Below the pieces are notes generated by a model. It saw nothing but the letters and a program-made list of their open reading frames with translations. It had not been told where the DNA came from and searched no databases. From Microbacterium enclense (GTDB lineage: Bacteria > Actinomycetota > Actinomycetes > Actinomycetales > Microbacteriaceae), in contig NZ_RBZY01000018.1 of assembly GCF_004022425.1 (NCBI RefSeq), forward strand, positions 1 to 59,029: a stretch of DNA of 59,029 nt. Reading direction: 5' to 3'. Made by a program: the position numbers and the translations under genes. Shown here in pieces: positions 25,207 through 34,039 of the stretch (positions within the stretch are counted from its first letter, which is position 1; each line of letters begins with the position of its first letter).

Positions 25207-26422
25207 GCTGCTGACCGTCGAAGAGCACCGTGCCCGCATCCTCGCCGCCGTCCGCCCCCTCCCCGTCGAAACCGTGCGGCTCGCGGACGCCGCCGGCCGC
25301 ACCCTCGCGGGCGACGTGCGCGCCCGGCACGACCTGCCCGGCGACGACAACTCCTCCATGGACGGGTTCGCCGTGCGCTTCGCGGACGTCGAGGGCGCGG
25401 ATGCCGAGAACCCGGTGTCGCTGCGGGTCATCGATGATCTACCCGCGGGGTCGGACCACGACCCGGGCATTGGCCCGGGCGAGGCCGTGCGGATCATGAC
25501 GGGAGCCCCCGTACCGACCGCCGCCGACGCGATCGTCCCGTTCGAAGCCACCGCGGGTGGGCTGGCCGACTCCCTCGGCACGATCGAGGTGCTCCGCGCG
25601 CCCACCGCCGCGGGGGCGTTCATCCGACGCCGCGGCGGGGACGTCCGCGCCGGCGACATCGTGCTGAGCGCGGGCGAGCGGCTCGGGCCGTACGCGCTCG
25701 CGGCCGCCGCCGCGGCCGGTGTCGATCGGGTCGAGGTCCGTCGCCGTCCCCGCGTCGCCGTGGTGTCGACGGGGAGCGAGCTCGTGCCGCCGGGTGCCGC
25801 GCCGGGCCGCGGTCAGACGCCCGACTCGAACGCCACGCTCCTGGCATCCCTCGTCGCCGATGCCGACGCCGAGGTCGTGCTCGTCGCGCACGCCTCCGAC
25901 GACGCCGGCGAGATCGACGCGGTCCTGACGCGCGCGGCCGAGGCCGACGTCGTCGTCTTCACGGGCGGCGTGAGCGCCGGCGCGTATGAACCGGTGCGCC
26001 AGGCGCTCTCCGACCGCATCGCCTTCGTGAAGGTCGCGATGCAGCCCGGCAAGCCGCAGGCGTTCGGCGCGCTCGACGACGGTCGGCTCGTGTTCGGACT
26101 CCCCGGCAACCCCGTGAGCGTCGCGGTGTCGTCCGAGGTGTTCGTCCGCCCCACGCTCCTCGCAATGCAGGGACGCGGCGTCATCGACCGACGCGTCGCC
26201 CGGCTCACGGCGTCCGAGGCCTGGCGCACGCCGCCCGGCCGCCGGCAGTACCTCCCGGCGGTGGTCGACCTCGTCACGGGAACCGTCCGCCCGGCCACAG
26301 CGGGGGGCTCCGGCTCGCACCTCGCCGCTTCCCTGGCGCGGGCCGAGGCCTTCGCGATCGTCCCCGCCGAAGTGTCCGCCGTCGCCGAGGGCGATCCCGT
26401 CGATGTCATGCTGATTCCATGA
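25199..26422 (+). CDS. moeA: Molybdopterin molybdenumtransferase
   Basis: A 407-residue enzyme that inserts molybdenum into adenylated molybdopterin. DDNSSMDGFAVRF is the conserved N-terminal MDGFA motif, ERLGPYALAAAAAAGVDRVEVRRRPRVAVVSTGSELV leads into the catalytic domain, VVVFTGGVSAGAYE and LPGNPVSVAVSSEVFVRP are the other MoeA signatures. Start is GTG at 25199, overlapping the moeB stop by eight bases; the stop overlaps the moaC ATG. Length is normal for MoeA. Confidence 0.96.
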   Translation: MSELLTVEEHRARILAAVRPLPVETVRLADAAGRTLAGDVRARHDLPGDDNSSMDGFAVRFADVEGADAENPVSLRVIDDLPAGSDHDPGIGPGEAVRIMTGAPVPTAADAIVPFEATAGGLADSLGTIEVLRAPTAAGAFIRRRGGDVRAGDIVLSAGERLGPYALAAAAAAGVDRVEVRRRPRVAVVSTGSELVPPGAAPGRGQTPDSNATLLASLVADADAEVVLVAHASDDAGEIDAVLTRAAEADVVVFTGGVSAGAYEPVRQALSDRIAFVKVAMQPGKPQAFGALDDGRLVFGLPGNPVSVAVSSEVFVRPTLLAMQGRGVIDRRVARLTASEAWRTPPGRRQYLPAVVDLVTGTVRPATAGGSGSHLAASLARAEAFAIVPAEVSAVAEGDPVDVMLIP

Positions 26423-26898
26423 CCTTCACCCACCTGGATGCCGCGGGCCACGCCCGCATGGTCGACGTCACCGCGAAGCAGCCCACCGTCCGCACCGCGA
26501 CGGCGCGCGGTTTCGTGCGCTGCAGCCCCGAGGTCGTCGCCGCGCTCCGCAGTAGCACCGCGCCGAAGGGCGACGTGCTGGCGGTGGCGCGGATCTCCGG
26601 CATCCAGGCCGCCAAGTCGACGCCGATGCTCCTCCCGCTCGCGCACGTGATCGGGGTGCACCGCGCCTCGGTCGACCTCGAGATCGTCGACGACGGCGTC
26701 GAGATCGAGGCCACCGTCGGCACCGCCGACCGCACTGGCGTCGAGATGGAGGCGCTGACGAGCGTCTCGGTCGCCGCCCTCGCGATCGTCGACATGGTGA
26801 AGGGTCTCGACAAGGGAACCAGCATCGAGAACGTGCGAATCGTGTCGAAGACGGGCGGCAAGTCCGGCGACTGGCACCGTCCCGGGGAGCCCGCGTGA
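26419..26898 (+). CDS. moaC: Cyclic pyranopterin monophosphate synthase
   Basis: A 159-residue enzyme finishing the MoaA reaction to cyclic pyranopterin monophosphate. GHARMVDVTAKQPTVRTATARGFV is the family start, KGDVLAVARISGIQAAKSTPMLLPLAH the substrate-site block, GVEMEALTSVSVAALAIVDMVKGLDKG the catalytic MEAL and D-M-x-K segment, and IVSKTGGKSGDW the conserved end. Start and stop overlap the neighbouring moeA and moaD genes. Confidence 0.97.
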   Translation: MTFTHLDAAGHARMVDVTAKQPTVRTATARGFVRCSPEVVAALRSSTAPKGDVLAVARISGIQAAKSTPMLLPLAHVIGVHRASVDLEIVDDGVEIEATVGTADRTGVEMEALTSVSVAALAIVDMVKGLDKGTSIENVRIVSKTGGKSGDWHRPGEPA

Positions 26899-27131
26899 GC
26901 GTGCGGGTGCGCTACTTCGCCGCCGCGGCGGAGGCCGCAGGGACGGATGCCGAGGATCGCGCCGAGTCCTCCCTCGCGGCGCTGCGCGCGGCGGTCCTCG
27001 CCGACCACCCCGCGCTCGCCGGCATCCTGGACCGCTGCGCGGTGCTCGTCGACGGCGAGCGTCGCGACGACGACGCCCCCCTCGCCGGCGTCACGCACGT
27101 CGACGTGCTTCCGCCGTTCGCGGGCGGCTGA
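26895..27131 (+). CDS. moaD: Molybdopterin synthase sulfur carrier subunit
   Basis: A 78-residue ubiquitin-like protein. It starts VSVRVRYFAAAAEAAGTDAED and ends PPFAGG; the C-terminal Gly-Gly is the site where the MoeB-like enzyme activates it and a thiocarboxylate forms. VDGERRDDDAPLAGVTHVDVLPPFAGG is the usual MoaD tail. GTG start overlapping the moaC stop. It ends the + strand operon; its partner MoaE is encoded convergently three bases beyond the stop. Confidence 0.93.
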   Translation: MSVRVRYFAAAAEAAGTDAEDRAESSLAALRAAVLADHPALAGILDRCAVLVDGERRDDDAPLAGVTHVDVLPPFAGG

Positions 27132-27134
27132 GCG

Positions 27135-27563
27135 CTAGCCGCCCAAGCCCTTCCACGCCGTCGTGCCGTCGGCCTCGACCTGGCGCTTCCACACGGGGAG
27201 ATCGGTCTTGATCGTCTCGATGACCGTGCGGCACACCTCGAACGCCGCGGCGCGGTGACCCGAAGCCACGGCGATGACGACGGCGGCCTCCCCCACGCCC
27301 AGCCGCCCGACGCGGTGGCTCACGGCCACGATGGCGTCGGTGCCCGCGGCGGCCCGCTCGGCGATGCGGTGGAGAGCGGCGGGCGCGTCGGGGTGCGCGC
27401 TGTACTCCAGAGCGACGACGGCGTCGCCGGCATCCGGGTCGGTGTTGCGGACGCGTCCGACGAACGTCGTGACGGCTCCCGAGGCGTCGTCCTCCACGGC
27501 GCGCAGGTGCGCGTCGAGGTCGAGCGGCTCCTCGGACAGGCGGGCGATGCGGACGGCGGTCAT
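27135..27563 (-). CDS. moaE: Molybdopterin synthase catalytic subunit
   Basis: A 142-residue subunit that uses MoaD thiocarboxylate to form the dithiolene of molybdopterin. SGAVTTFVGRVRN is the family start motif, ALEYSAHPDAP and VSHRVGRLGVGEAAVVIAVASGHRAAAFEVCRTVIETIKTDLPVWKRQ carry the catalytic lysines and the R-H-R substrate pocket. Its start overlaps the stop of the mog-like gene (ATGA). Convergent with moaD. Confidence 0.96.
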   Translation of the reverse strand: MTAVRIARLSEEPLDLDAHLRAVEDDASGAVTTFVGRVRNTDPDAGDAVVALEYSAHPDAPAALHRIAERAAAGTDAIVAVSHRVGRLGVGEAAVVIAVASGHRAAAFEVCRTVIETIKTDLPVWKRQVEADGTTAWKGLGG

Positions 27564-28042
27564 GAGTGGTCTCCTCCGGCGAGCTGGTCGAGTACGTGGG
27601 GGGCGAGCTCGGCGAGGACGGCGATCCCGGATGCCACGGCCCGCGTGGACCCCGGGAGATTGACGACGAGGGTCGAGGGGTCGGCGATGCCCGCGAGGCC
27701 GCGCGAGATCACCGCCAGAGGCGTGTCGGCGAGGCCGCGGCGGCGGAGTTCTTCGGCGATGCCGGGGAGTTGCCGGTCGAGCACGCGCGCGGTGCCCTCG
27801 GGGGTGCGGTCGGTGGGTGAGATACCGGTCCCGCCGGTGGTGACGACGAGTCCCGCGCCCGTGGCGATCGCCGCGCGGAGAGCGGCCTCGACGCTGTCCG
27901 CGCCGTCGGGCACGACGGCGGGGTCACCGCAGTCGAAACCGGCCTCTCGTAGGAGCGAGACCGCGAGCGGGCCGCCGCGGTCTTCGCGCAGCCCTGCGGC
28001 GGAGCGGTCGGACACGGTGATCACGCGGGCGGTGTGCGGCAC
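27560..28042 (-). CDS. mog: MogA/MoaB-family molybdopterin adenylyltransferase
   Basis: A 160-residue protein of the MogA/MoaB/CinA-like fold that adenylates molybdopterin before metal insertion by MoeA. ARVITVSDRSAAGLREDRGGP is the N-terminal motif and TTGGTGISPTDRTPE the signature that binds the pterin phosphate; GSTRAVASGIAVL closes the fold. The stop overlaps the moaE start, giving a two-gene mog-moaE operon opposite moaA-moaD. Sequence alone does not separate MogA from MoaB. Confidence 0.92.
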   Translation of the reverse strand: MPHTARVITVSDRSAAGLREDRGGPLAVSLLREAGFDCGDPAVVPDGADSVEAALRAAIATGAGLVVTTGGTGISPTDRTPEGTARVLDRQLPGIAEELRRRGLADTPLAVISRGLAGIADPSTLVVNLPGSTRAVASGIAVLAELAPHVLDQLAGGDHS

Positions 28043-28051
28043 CGTTCCAGC

Positions 28052-29674
28052 CTAGGCGCGCGCGTCGGACGTGGTCGGAATGGTCTCGACCTCGGGAACC
28101 TCGGGCGCAATGCGTCCGGCTTCCGCCTTCGGCTCCAAGTCTTCGCGCTGCACGGATTCAGCGGCGGCGGTGATGCGCCGGGCCATGCCGCTGAAGATCA
28201 GCCCGTGGAACGGCAGGACCGCGAGCCAGTAGAGACGACCCGCGAGACCGGTCGGGAAGAACAGCGCCCGCTGGTCGAACCGCGCCCCGTCGCCCTCCGT
28301 GCTCGCGCGCAGCTCCAGCCACGCGCCGCCGGGTACCTTCATCTCGGCGCGCAGGCGCAGCAGGTGTCCGGGTTCGATCGCCTCGACGCGCCAGAAGTCC
28401 AGCGCGTCGCCGACGGTCACGACGCTGCGGCTCCGGCGGCCGCGGGCGAGGCCGACGCCACCGACGAGGCGATCCATCCATCCGCGGATCGCCCACAGCA
28501 ACGGTGACGAGTACCACCCGTTCTCGCCGCCGATCCCCTCGATGACGGACCACAGCTGCGCGGTGCTGGCGCTCGTGCGCATGGTCCGCTCGTCGGTGTA
28601 CACCAGGCGGCCGGCCCAGTCGGGGTCGCTCGGCAGCGGGTCGCTCGGGGCGCCGGACACCTCGGCATCCTGCCAGCTCGTCTCGATCGCGTCGTCGTTC
28701 ACGCGCCCGAGGGCCCGCCGGACGGCCTCGCGGTAGGGCATCAGCCCGCCCTCGGGACGCGGCACGAGGTCGTCGATGGCGCGGTCCTTCACGACGCAGT
28801 CGTTCTGCAGCGACTCCACGAGCGGCCGGGCGATCGACTTGGGGATCGGCGTCACCAGGTTCACCCAGTGCGACGCGAGCCGCGGCGTCAGTACGGGCAG
28901 CGACGCGATCGCGCGCTGGTGGAGCCCCGCCTCGAGGGCGTACCCGTTCATCATCTGCCCGTACCGCAGCACGTCGGGTCCGCCGATGTCGACGGCACGG
29001 TTGACGTTGGGGGCCACACGGGCCGCCCCCAGGAGGTAGTGCAGCACGTCGCGCACGGCGATCGGCTGGATGTGGTTGCGCACCCACTTCGGCGCGGGCA
29101 TGTACGGCAGCACGTCGGTGAGGTGGCGCACCATCTCGAACGACGCCGACCCCGAACCGATCACCACACCGGCCTGCAGCACGAGAGTCGGCACGCCGCT
29201 GGCGAGCAGGATCTCGCCGACTTCGACCCGGGAGCGCAGGTGCGCCGACAGCGGGGCGTCGTCGGGGTGGAGCCCGCCGAGGTACACGATGCGGGAAACG
29301 GATGCCGCGGCCGCCGCGTCGGCGACCGTGCGTGCGGCGCGCCGATCGGTGTCCTCGAAGTTCCGGCCACCGCCCATCGAGTGGATGAGGTAGTAGACGA
29401 CGTCGACCCCGTCGACGGCGCGGGACATGGCGGCGACGTCGGTCGCGTCGCCCTCGACCGTCGCGACGTCGCGACCCCAGGGGAAGGCTTCGACGCGGCG
29501 CGCGTCGCGCGCGAGGACGCGCACCCGGTAGCCGGCCGACAGCAGCCGAGGCACGAGACGCCCCCCGAGATACCCGGTGGCGCCGAGGACGAGGGCGCGC
29601 GGCGCCGACCCGTCGGGACGGGGCTCGGCGACGAGCGCGGATTCACGGCCGGTGGGGGCGGACAGCTCGCTCAT
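28052..29674 (-). CDS. NAD(P)-binding SDR/DUF2867 fusion protein
   Basis: A 540-residue two-domain protein. Residues ~25-330 form an atypical short-chain dehydrogenase fold with ALVLGATGYLGGRLVPRLLSAGYRVRVLAR as its nucleotide-binding turn (GxTGxxG) and VDVVYYLIHSMGGG. Residues ~340-510 match DUF2867, a START/polyketide-cyclase-like domain (DFWRVEAIEPGHLLRLRAEMKVPGGAWLELR and GRLYWLAVLPFHGLIFSGMARRI). The pairing is common in actinobacteria and also occurs in Gram-negatives; no reaction is known. Start is MSELSAPTG; the extension upstream lacks protein character. It is 9 bases from the mog start on the same strand. Confidence 0.9.
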   Translation of the reverse strand: MSELSAPTGRESALVAEPRPDGSAPRALVLGATGYLGGRLVPRLLSAGYRVRVLARDARRVEAFPWGRDVATVEGDATDVAAMSRAVDGVDVVYYLIHSMGGGRNFEDTDRRAARTVADAAAAASVSRIVYLGGLHPDDAPLSAHLRSRVEVGEILLASGVPTLVLQAGVVIGSGSASFEMVRHLTDVLPYMPAPKWVRNHIQPIAVRDVLHYLLGAARVAPNVNRAVDIGGPDVLRYGQMMNGYALEAGLHQRAIASLPVLTPRLASHWVNLVTPIPKSIARPLVESLQNDCVVKDRAIDDLVPRPEGGLMPYREAVRRALGRVNDDAIETSWQDAEVSGAPSDPLPSDPDWAGRLVYTDERTMRTSASTAQLWSVIEGIGGENGWYSSPLLWAIRGWMDRLVGGVGLARGRRSRSVVTVGDALDFWRVEAIEPGHLLRLRAEMKVPGGAWLELRASTEGDGARFDQRALFFPTGLAGRLYWLAVLPFHGLIFSGMARRITAAAESVQREDLEPKAEAGRIAPEVPEVETIPTTSDARA

Positions 29675-29720
29675 GCCGAAAAGGTACGCCCGAGCCCCGA
29701 CATCCCGGGGGGCTTGACGT

Positions 29721-29840
29721 GAGATCGACGGCCAGGATGCCCGCGCGACGCTCGTGATCGTGCGCCACGACGTCGTCACCCACGACCTCGACGGCGACCT
29801 GCGCCGCGCGTGGGGTGACAACGTCCTGTCGTTCTCCTGA
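29721..29840 (+). pseudogene. Possible 3' remnant of a lost gene
   Basis: Forty codons open from just after a TGA, with no good start, reading QDARATLVIVRHDVV and THDLDGDLRRAWGDNVLSFS before a TGA at 29838-29840. Nearly every third base is G or C, as in genuine genes here, which is unusual for a non-coding gap. It lies between divergent genes. It may be the tail of a gene whose front was deleted, or a short unrecognised gene with an internal GTG start. I cannot name a family. Confidence 0.35.
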
Positions 29841-29919
29841 GGCCAGGACGGGGTACCACACCCCGAGGGCGCAGCCTGCGGACTGGAAAACGCACGGGGA
29901 TGGCGGTAGGCGTAGATAT

Positions 29920-31401
29920 ATGAGCCAGAATCCGCCCCCCGCGTCCGACGGCCCTCGACTCGAAGTCGGCGACGTCATCGTCGTCGACAAGAAGCGCGTC
30001 CGCACCGCCATCGGCGGAACCGTCGTCGGCAACTTCATGGAGTGGTTCGACTTCGGCATCTACGGCTACTTGGCCGTCACGCTCGCCGTCGTCTTCACCT
30101 CCGACCTGCCCGAGCCCTGGGGTCTGCTCGTGACCCTCCTGGGGTTCGCGATCTCGTTCCTCGTCCGCCCCTTCGGCGGTTTCGTCCTCGGCCCTCTCGG
30201 CGACCGCATCGGGCGTCAGAAGGTGCTGTTCCTCACGATGGCCATGATGGCCGCCGCCACGGCCCTCATCGGCATGCTGCCCACCTCCGCGGCGATCGGG
30301 CTGTGGGCGATCGTGCCCCTGTACCTGCTGAAGATGGTGCAGGGCTTCTCCACCGGTGGCGAGTACGCCGGAGCGACGACCTACGTGTCGGAATTCTCCC
30401 CGGACCGCAGCCGCGGCTTCTGGTCGTCGTGGCTCGACGTCGGCTCGTACGTCGGCTTCGCCGCCGGGGCCTCGGTCGTGGCGATCACGACCGCGATCAC
30501 CACCGCGGTCTCGGGCGAGAACGCGATGGTCGAGTACGGGTGGCGTATCCCGTTCCTCCTCGCCATCCCCCTGGGCATCGTCGCGATCTACTTCCGCCTC
30601 CGCATCCCCGAGACCCCGTCGTTCGAGCAGACCCATGCCGCCGAGGCCGCGCAGGAGGCCGGCGCCGACGACCCGATGGCGCGCCAGGGCCTTGCCGGTA
30701 TCGTCCGTCACCACTGGCGCGCGCTGCTGATCGGCATCGCGCTGGTCGCGGCGACCAACACCGCCGGGTACGCCCTCACCAGCTACATGCCCACCTACCT
30801 CGAGACCGAGGTCGGCATCTCGAACCTCGGCGCCGCCGTGGCGACCGTGCCGGTGCTGCTGGTGATGTCGGCGACGCTCCCCTTCATCGGAAGGCTCAGC
30901 GACCGGATCGGCCGGAAGCCCGTGTACGCGATCGCGGCGACCTCCGCGCTGGTGCTGCTGATCCCCGCCTTCCTCATCATGCAGATCGGCGAGCTGTGGG
31001 CGGTCATCATCGCCCTGTTCCTCGCGGCGGTGCCGGTGGCGTTCTACGTCGCGATCTCGGCATCCGCTCTGCCGGCGCTCTTCCCGACCGCCTCTCGCTT
31101 CGGGGCGATGGCGGTGGCGTACAACATCGCGGTGTCGCTCTTCGGCGGGACGACCCCGCTGTTCAGCCAGGCGCTCATCGAGTGGACCGGAAACACGCTC
31201 ATGCCGGCGTTCTACATCATGTTCTTCGCCGCCCTCGGGCTCGTCGCCCTGCTGTCGATGCGCGAGACCGCACGCCGACCGCTGCTCGGCTCGGTTCCCG
31301 CCGTGGAGACCCCCGCCGAGGCCGAGGCGGTCGTCGCACGCCAAGACGAAGACCCCCTCATCGACACGTCGACGATGCCGCTGGAGATCCGCCGGAGCTG
31401 A
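29920..31401 (+). CDS. MFS transporter, metabolite:H+ symporter (ProP-like)
   Basis: A 493-residue permease with 12 membrane helices. RTAIGGTVVGNFMEWFDFGIYGYLAVTLAVVF is the start typical of the MHS/ProP group, RPFGGFVLGPLGDRIGRQKVL the loop 2-3 signature, and QGFSTGGEYAGATTYVSEFSPDRSRGFWSSW the helix 4-5 block. Relatives take up proline, betaine, shikimate or dicarboxylates with protons. A cytoplasmic tail of ~60 residues (VETPAEAEAVVARQDEDPLIDTSTMPLEIRRS) extends beyond helix 12. Start MSQNPPPASD has only a weak RBS; AT-rich TAGATATATG directly at the start leaves a leaderless mRNA possible. Confidence 0.92.
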   Translation: MSQNPPPASDGPRLEVGDVIVVDKKRVRTAIGGTVVGNFMEWFDFGIYGYLAVTLAVVFTSDLPEPWGLLVTLLGFAISFLVRPFGGFVLGPLGDRIGRQKVLFLTMAMMAAATALIGMLPTSAAIGLWAIVPLYLLKMVQGFSTGGEYAGATTYVSEFSPDRSRGFWSSWLDVGSYVGFAAGASVVAITTAITTAVSGENAMVEYGWRIPFLLAIPLGIVAIYFRLRIPETPSFEQTHAAEAAQEAGADDPMARQGLAGIVRHHWRALLIGIALVAATNTAGYALTSYMPTYLETEVGISNLGAAVATVPVLLVMSATLPFIGRLSDRIGRKPVYAIAATSALVLLIPAFLIMQIGELWAVIIALFLAAVPVAFYVAISASALPALFPTASRFGAMAVAYNIAVSLFGGTTPLFSQALIEWTGNTLMPAFYIMFFAALGLVALLSMRETARRPLLGSVPAVETPAEAEAVVARQDEDPLIDTSTMPLEIRRS

Positions 31402-31407
31402 GCGCGC

Positions 31408-33249
31408 TCAGCGCCGGCGCCCGGTACCGAACAGGCCCCGGATGACGCCATTCAGGATCGTCTTGGTCGAACCGCGACCGAGCAGATCGTCGAGCGGCGC
31501 CGCCGGGGCGCTCGAGCGCGAGCGCGGAGCGGCGGTGCCCTTGAGCAGTCGCTCGTACTCGCGCTGGGCCTTCTTCTGCGCCTCGGCGTGCGCCTTGTCG
31601 ATCGCCGCTTTCTGCTTGGCGTACTCGGCTTCGTCCGCCGCCGCCTGCTTCGCGCGCTCGGCCGCTTCCTTCGCCTCGGTCGCGGCCTGCATGCGCGTCG
31701 CCAGGATCTCCCGGGCCGATTCGCGGTCGATCGGGGTGCCGTACGTCGCGAAGAGCGGGGATGCCGAGACGGCGGCGGCCAGGTCGGCGGCGGGGAGCGG
31801 CGACATCGACGCCCGCGGCGCGAACAACCGCGTCCAGGCGACCGGGGTGGGCATCCCGCGCTCGTCCATGACGGTCACGATCGCCTCCCCCGTCCCCAGC
31901 TCCTGCAGGACGCGCTCGAGGTCGTACCCCGACGCGGGATACGTGCGCACCGATGCCCGCAGCGCCGTCGCGTCGTCGGGGGTGAACGCGCGGAGGGCGT
32001 GCTGCACGCGGGACCCGACCTGCGCGAGCACGTCGGCGGGGACGTCCTTCGGCGTCTGGGTCACGAAGAAGACGCCGACGCCCTTGGACCGAATCAGGCG
32101 CACCGTCTGCGTGATCGCGGCGAGGAAGGCCTTGGACGCGTCGCGGAAGAGCAGGTGGGCCTCGTCGAAGAAGAACACGAGCTTGGGCTTGTCGAGGTCG
32201 CCGACCTCGGGCAGCACCTCGTACAGCTCGGCCAGCAGGTACATCAGGAATGTCGAGTACAGCTCGGGCCGCGAGGCGACGTTCGGCACCTCGAGGAGGC
32301 TCACGACGCCCTCGCCGTCGGCGGTCGTACGCAGGAACGCGGTCACGTCGAGTTCGGGCTCGCCGAAGAACGTGTCGGCGCCGGCGGCCGAGAATGCGAC
32401 GAGTTCACGCAGGATGACACCGGCGGTCGCGCCGGAGAGGCCCCCGAGCTCCTTGAGCTCGCTCTTGCCCTCGTCGCCGGTCAGGAAGGTGAGCACGGCG
32501 CGGAGGTCGGAGAGATCGACGAGCGCGAGCCCCCTCTCGTCGGCGTAGTGGAACACCAGGCCCAGGCTTGACTCCTGCGTCGCATTCAGACCCAGGACGC
32601 GGCTGAGCAGCAGCGGACCGAACCCCGACACCGTCGCCCGCACCGGGATCCCGGACGCCGCGTCGTCGCCGAGGGCGTAGAACTCCGTAGGGTACGCGCG
32701 CGGCGTCCAGTCCTGCCCGAGCGCGCTCGTGCGGGCGAGCAGCTTCTCGCTCGAGACGCCGGGCGCGGCGATACCCGAGAGGTCGCCCTTTATGTCGGCC
32801 GCGAACACCGCCACCCCGTGGGCCGACAACTGCTCGGCGAGCAGCTGCAGCGTGCGGGTCTTCCCGGTGCCCGTCGCACCGGCGACGAGTCCGTGTCGGT
32901 TGGTCATCGCGAGCGGAATGCGGACGGGGACGGATGCCACGGGCCCGCCGTTGACGAGGACGCCCAGGTCGAGCGCCGCGCCCGCACCGGCGTAGCCCGC
33001 GGCGATCGCCGCGACCTGCGCGTCGGAGAGCGGGGCGGTGGCCGCGGGAGAGGGTTCGGGAGCCGCCGTCGGTGCCGCGACGTCGCCCGCCGCGGCGCGA
33101 GCCTTCGCTGCCGCCGCTTCGGCGGCCGCGAGGTCGGCGCGTGCCCGGGCGAGACGCAGCTCGGCCTCCGCGGCCTCCGCCTCCGCGCGCAGACGCACGA
33201 CCTCCGGGTCGTCGGCGGGACCGGGAACGGACGGCGCGGTGTCGCTCAT
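31408..33249 (-). CDS. HerA-like ATPase, DUF853 family
   Basis: A 613-residue P-loop ATPase of the HerA/FtsK clan. Residues ~13-60 form a charged coiled coil (VVRLRAEAEAAEAELRLARARADLAAAEA), LDLGVLVNG precedes the ATPase, Walker A GATGTGKT is at 124-131, and KLVFFFDEAHLLFRDASKAFLAAITQTVRLIRSKGVGVFFVTQTPKDVP contains Walker B DEAH and sensor residues. A second coiled coil (ATEAKEAAERAKQAAADEAEYAKQKAAIDKAHAEAQKKAQREYERLLKG) lies near the C terminus. DUF853 proteins are widespread and assumed to act on DNA as hexamers, but their role is not established. Convergent with the MFS gene. Confidence 0.9.
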   Translation of the reverse strand: MSDTAPSVPGPADDPEVVRLRAEAEAAEAELRLARARADLAAAEAAAAKARAAAGDVAAPTAAPEPSPAATAPLSDAQVAAIAAGYAGAGAALDLGVLVNGGPVASVPVRIPLAMTNRHGLVAGATGTGKTRTLQLLAEQLSAHGVAVFAADIKGDLSGIAAPGVSSEKLLARTSALGQDWTPRAYPTEFYALGDDAASGIPVRATVSGFGPLLLSRVLGLNATQESSLGLVFHYADERGLALVDLSDLRAVLTFLTGDEGKSELKELGGLSGATAGVILRELVAFSAAGADTFFGEPELDVTAFLRTTADGEGVVSLLEVPNVASRPELYSTFLMYLLAELYEVLPEVGDLDKPKLVFFFDEAHLLFRDASKAFLAAITQTVRLIRSKGVGVFFVTQTPKDVPADVLAQVGSRVQHALRAFTPDDATALRASVRTYPASGYDLERVLQELGTGEAIVTVMDERGMPTPVAWTRLFAPRASMSPLPAADLAAAVSASPLFATYGTPIDRESAREILATRMQAATEAKEAAERAKQAAADEAEYAKQKAAIDKAHAEAQKKAQREYERLLKGTAAPRSRSSAPAAPLDDLLGRGSTKTILNGVIRGLFGTGRRR

Positions 33250-33258
33250 GTCGTCAGC

Positions 33259-33963
33259 CTAGGACGGGGCGGAGGAGGAGGCGTCCGGGACTCGTCGACT
33301 CCGCCGGAGCGTCGCGCGGTCGTCGTCCCGCGCGCGGAGCCGCGAGAAGGCCACAGCCAGGACGAATGCCGCCCCCGCCCCCACGAGGGCGCCCCCGACG
33401 GTGTCCGAGAGCCAATGGGCGTGCAGGTACGTACGGCTGAAGGCCATCAGAACGACCCACGCGGCCCCGGCGATGCGCACCCACACCGTGGGGAAGACGA
33501 TGGCGGCGACGACCGCGACGGTCGCCGCGTTCGCGGTATGGCCCGACGGGAAGGACCCGAAATCGGCCAGCACGAGGATGTCCTCGGGTCGCGCGCGACC
33601 GAAGGTCTGTTTCAGAACCTGCACGAGCACGGCGCTCCCCGCGGACGCGGCGAGGAAATACAGCGCCGTCCACCGGCGCCCGGAGAGGAACAGGGCGAGC
33701 GCCCCGCCGAGCGGCACGATGAGGATCGCGGTGACGTACCCGCCGATCTCGTTCATGACGTACGCGAAAGTGAGCACCGGCTGCACGGGGGCGGACGCGA
33801 ACAGCTGGTTCCACCACACGTCGATCGCGAACGGGCTCGGGCCCCGGAAGTACACCCAAGCACCGAGTCCGCAGGCCAGGGCGATCATGACGAGGCCCGC
33901 GACCGCCCGCACGCGCTCCGAGCGCACCGTGACGAACGGCGGGGGTGCGGCATCCAGGTCCAT
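33259..33963 (-). CDS. PAP2-family membrane phosphatase
   Basis: A 234-residue integral membrane phosphatase acting on lipid phosphates such as undecaprenyl pyrophosphate or phosphatidate. The three catalytic motifs are present: K118-Q-T-F-G-R-A-R-P126, P139-S-G-H142 and S176-R-x5-H183-x3-D187. Six membrane helices surround them. Start MDLDAAPPP is preferred over a 45-residue cysteine-rich extension with no protein character. It lies 9 bases upstream of the DUF853 gene's start on the same strand. The lipid substrate is not decided by sequence. Confidence 0.92.
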   Translation of the reverse strand: MDLDAAPPPFVTVRSERVRAVAGLVMIALACGLGAWVYFRGPSPFAIDVWWNQLFASAPVQPVLTFAYVMNEIGGYVTAILIVPLGGALALFLSGRRWTALYFLAASAGSAVLVQVLKQTFGRARPEDILVLADFGSFPSGHTANAATVAVVAAIVFPTVWVRIAGAAWVVLMAFSRTYLHAHWLSDTVGGALVGAGAAFVLAVAFSRLRARDDDRATLRRSRRVPDASSSAPS

Positions 33964-34039
33964 CGACCCATGATGCCTGCCCACCGGGGCGACGGGGAGC
34001 GCCCGAGTCGGCTGCGCCGCCTCTGCTACTGTTCCGCCG

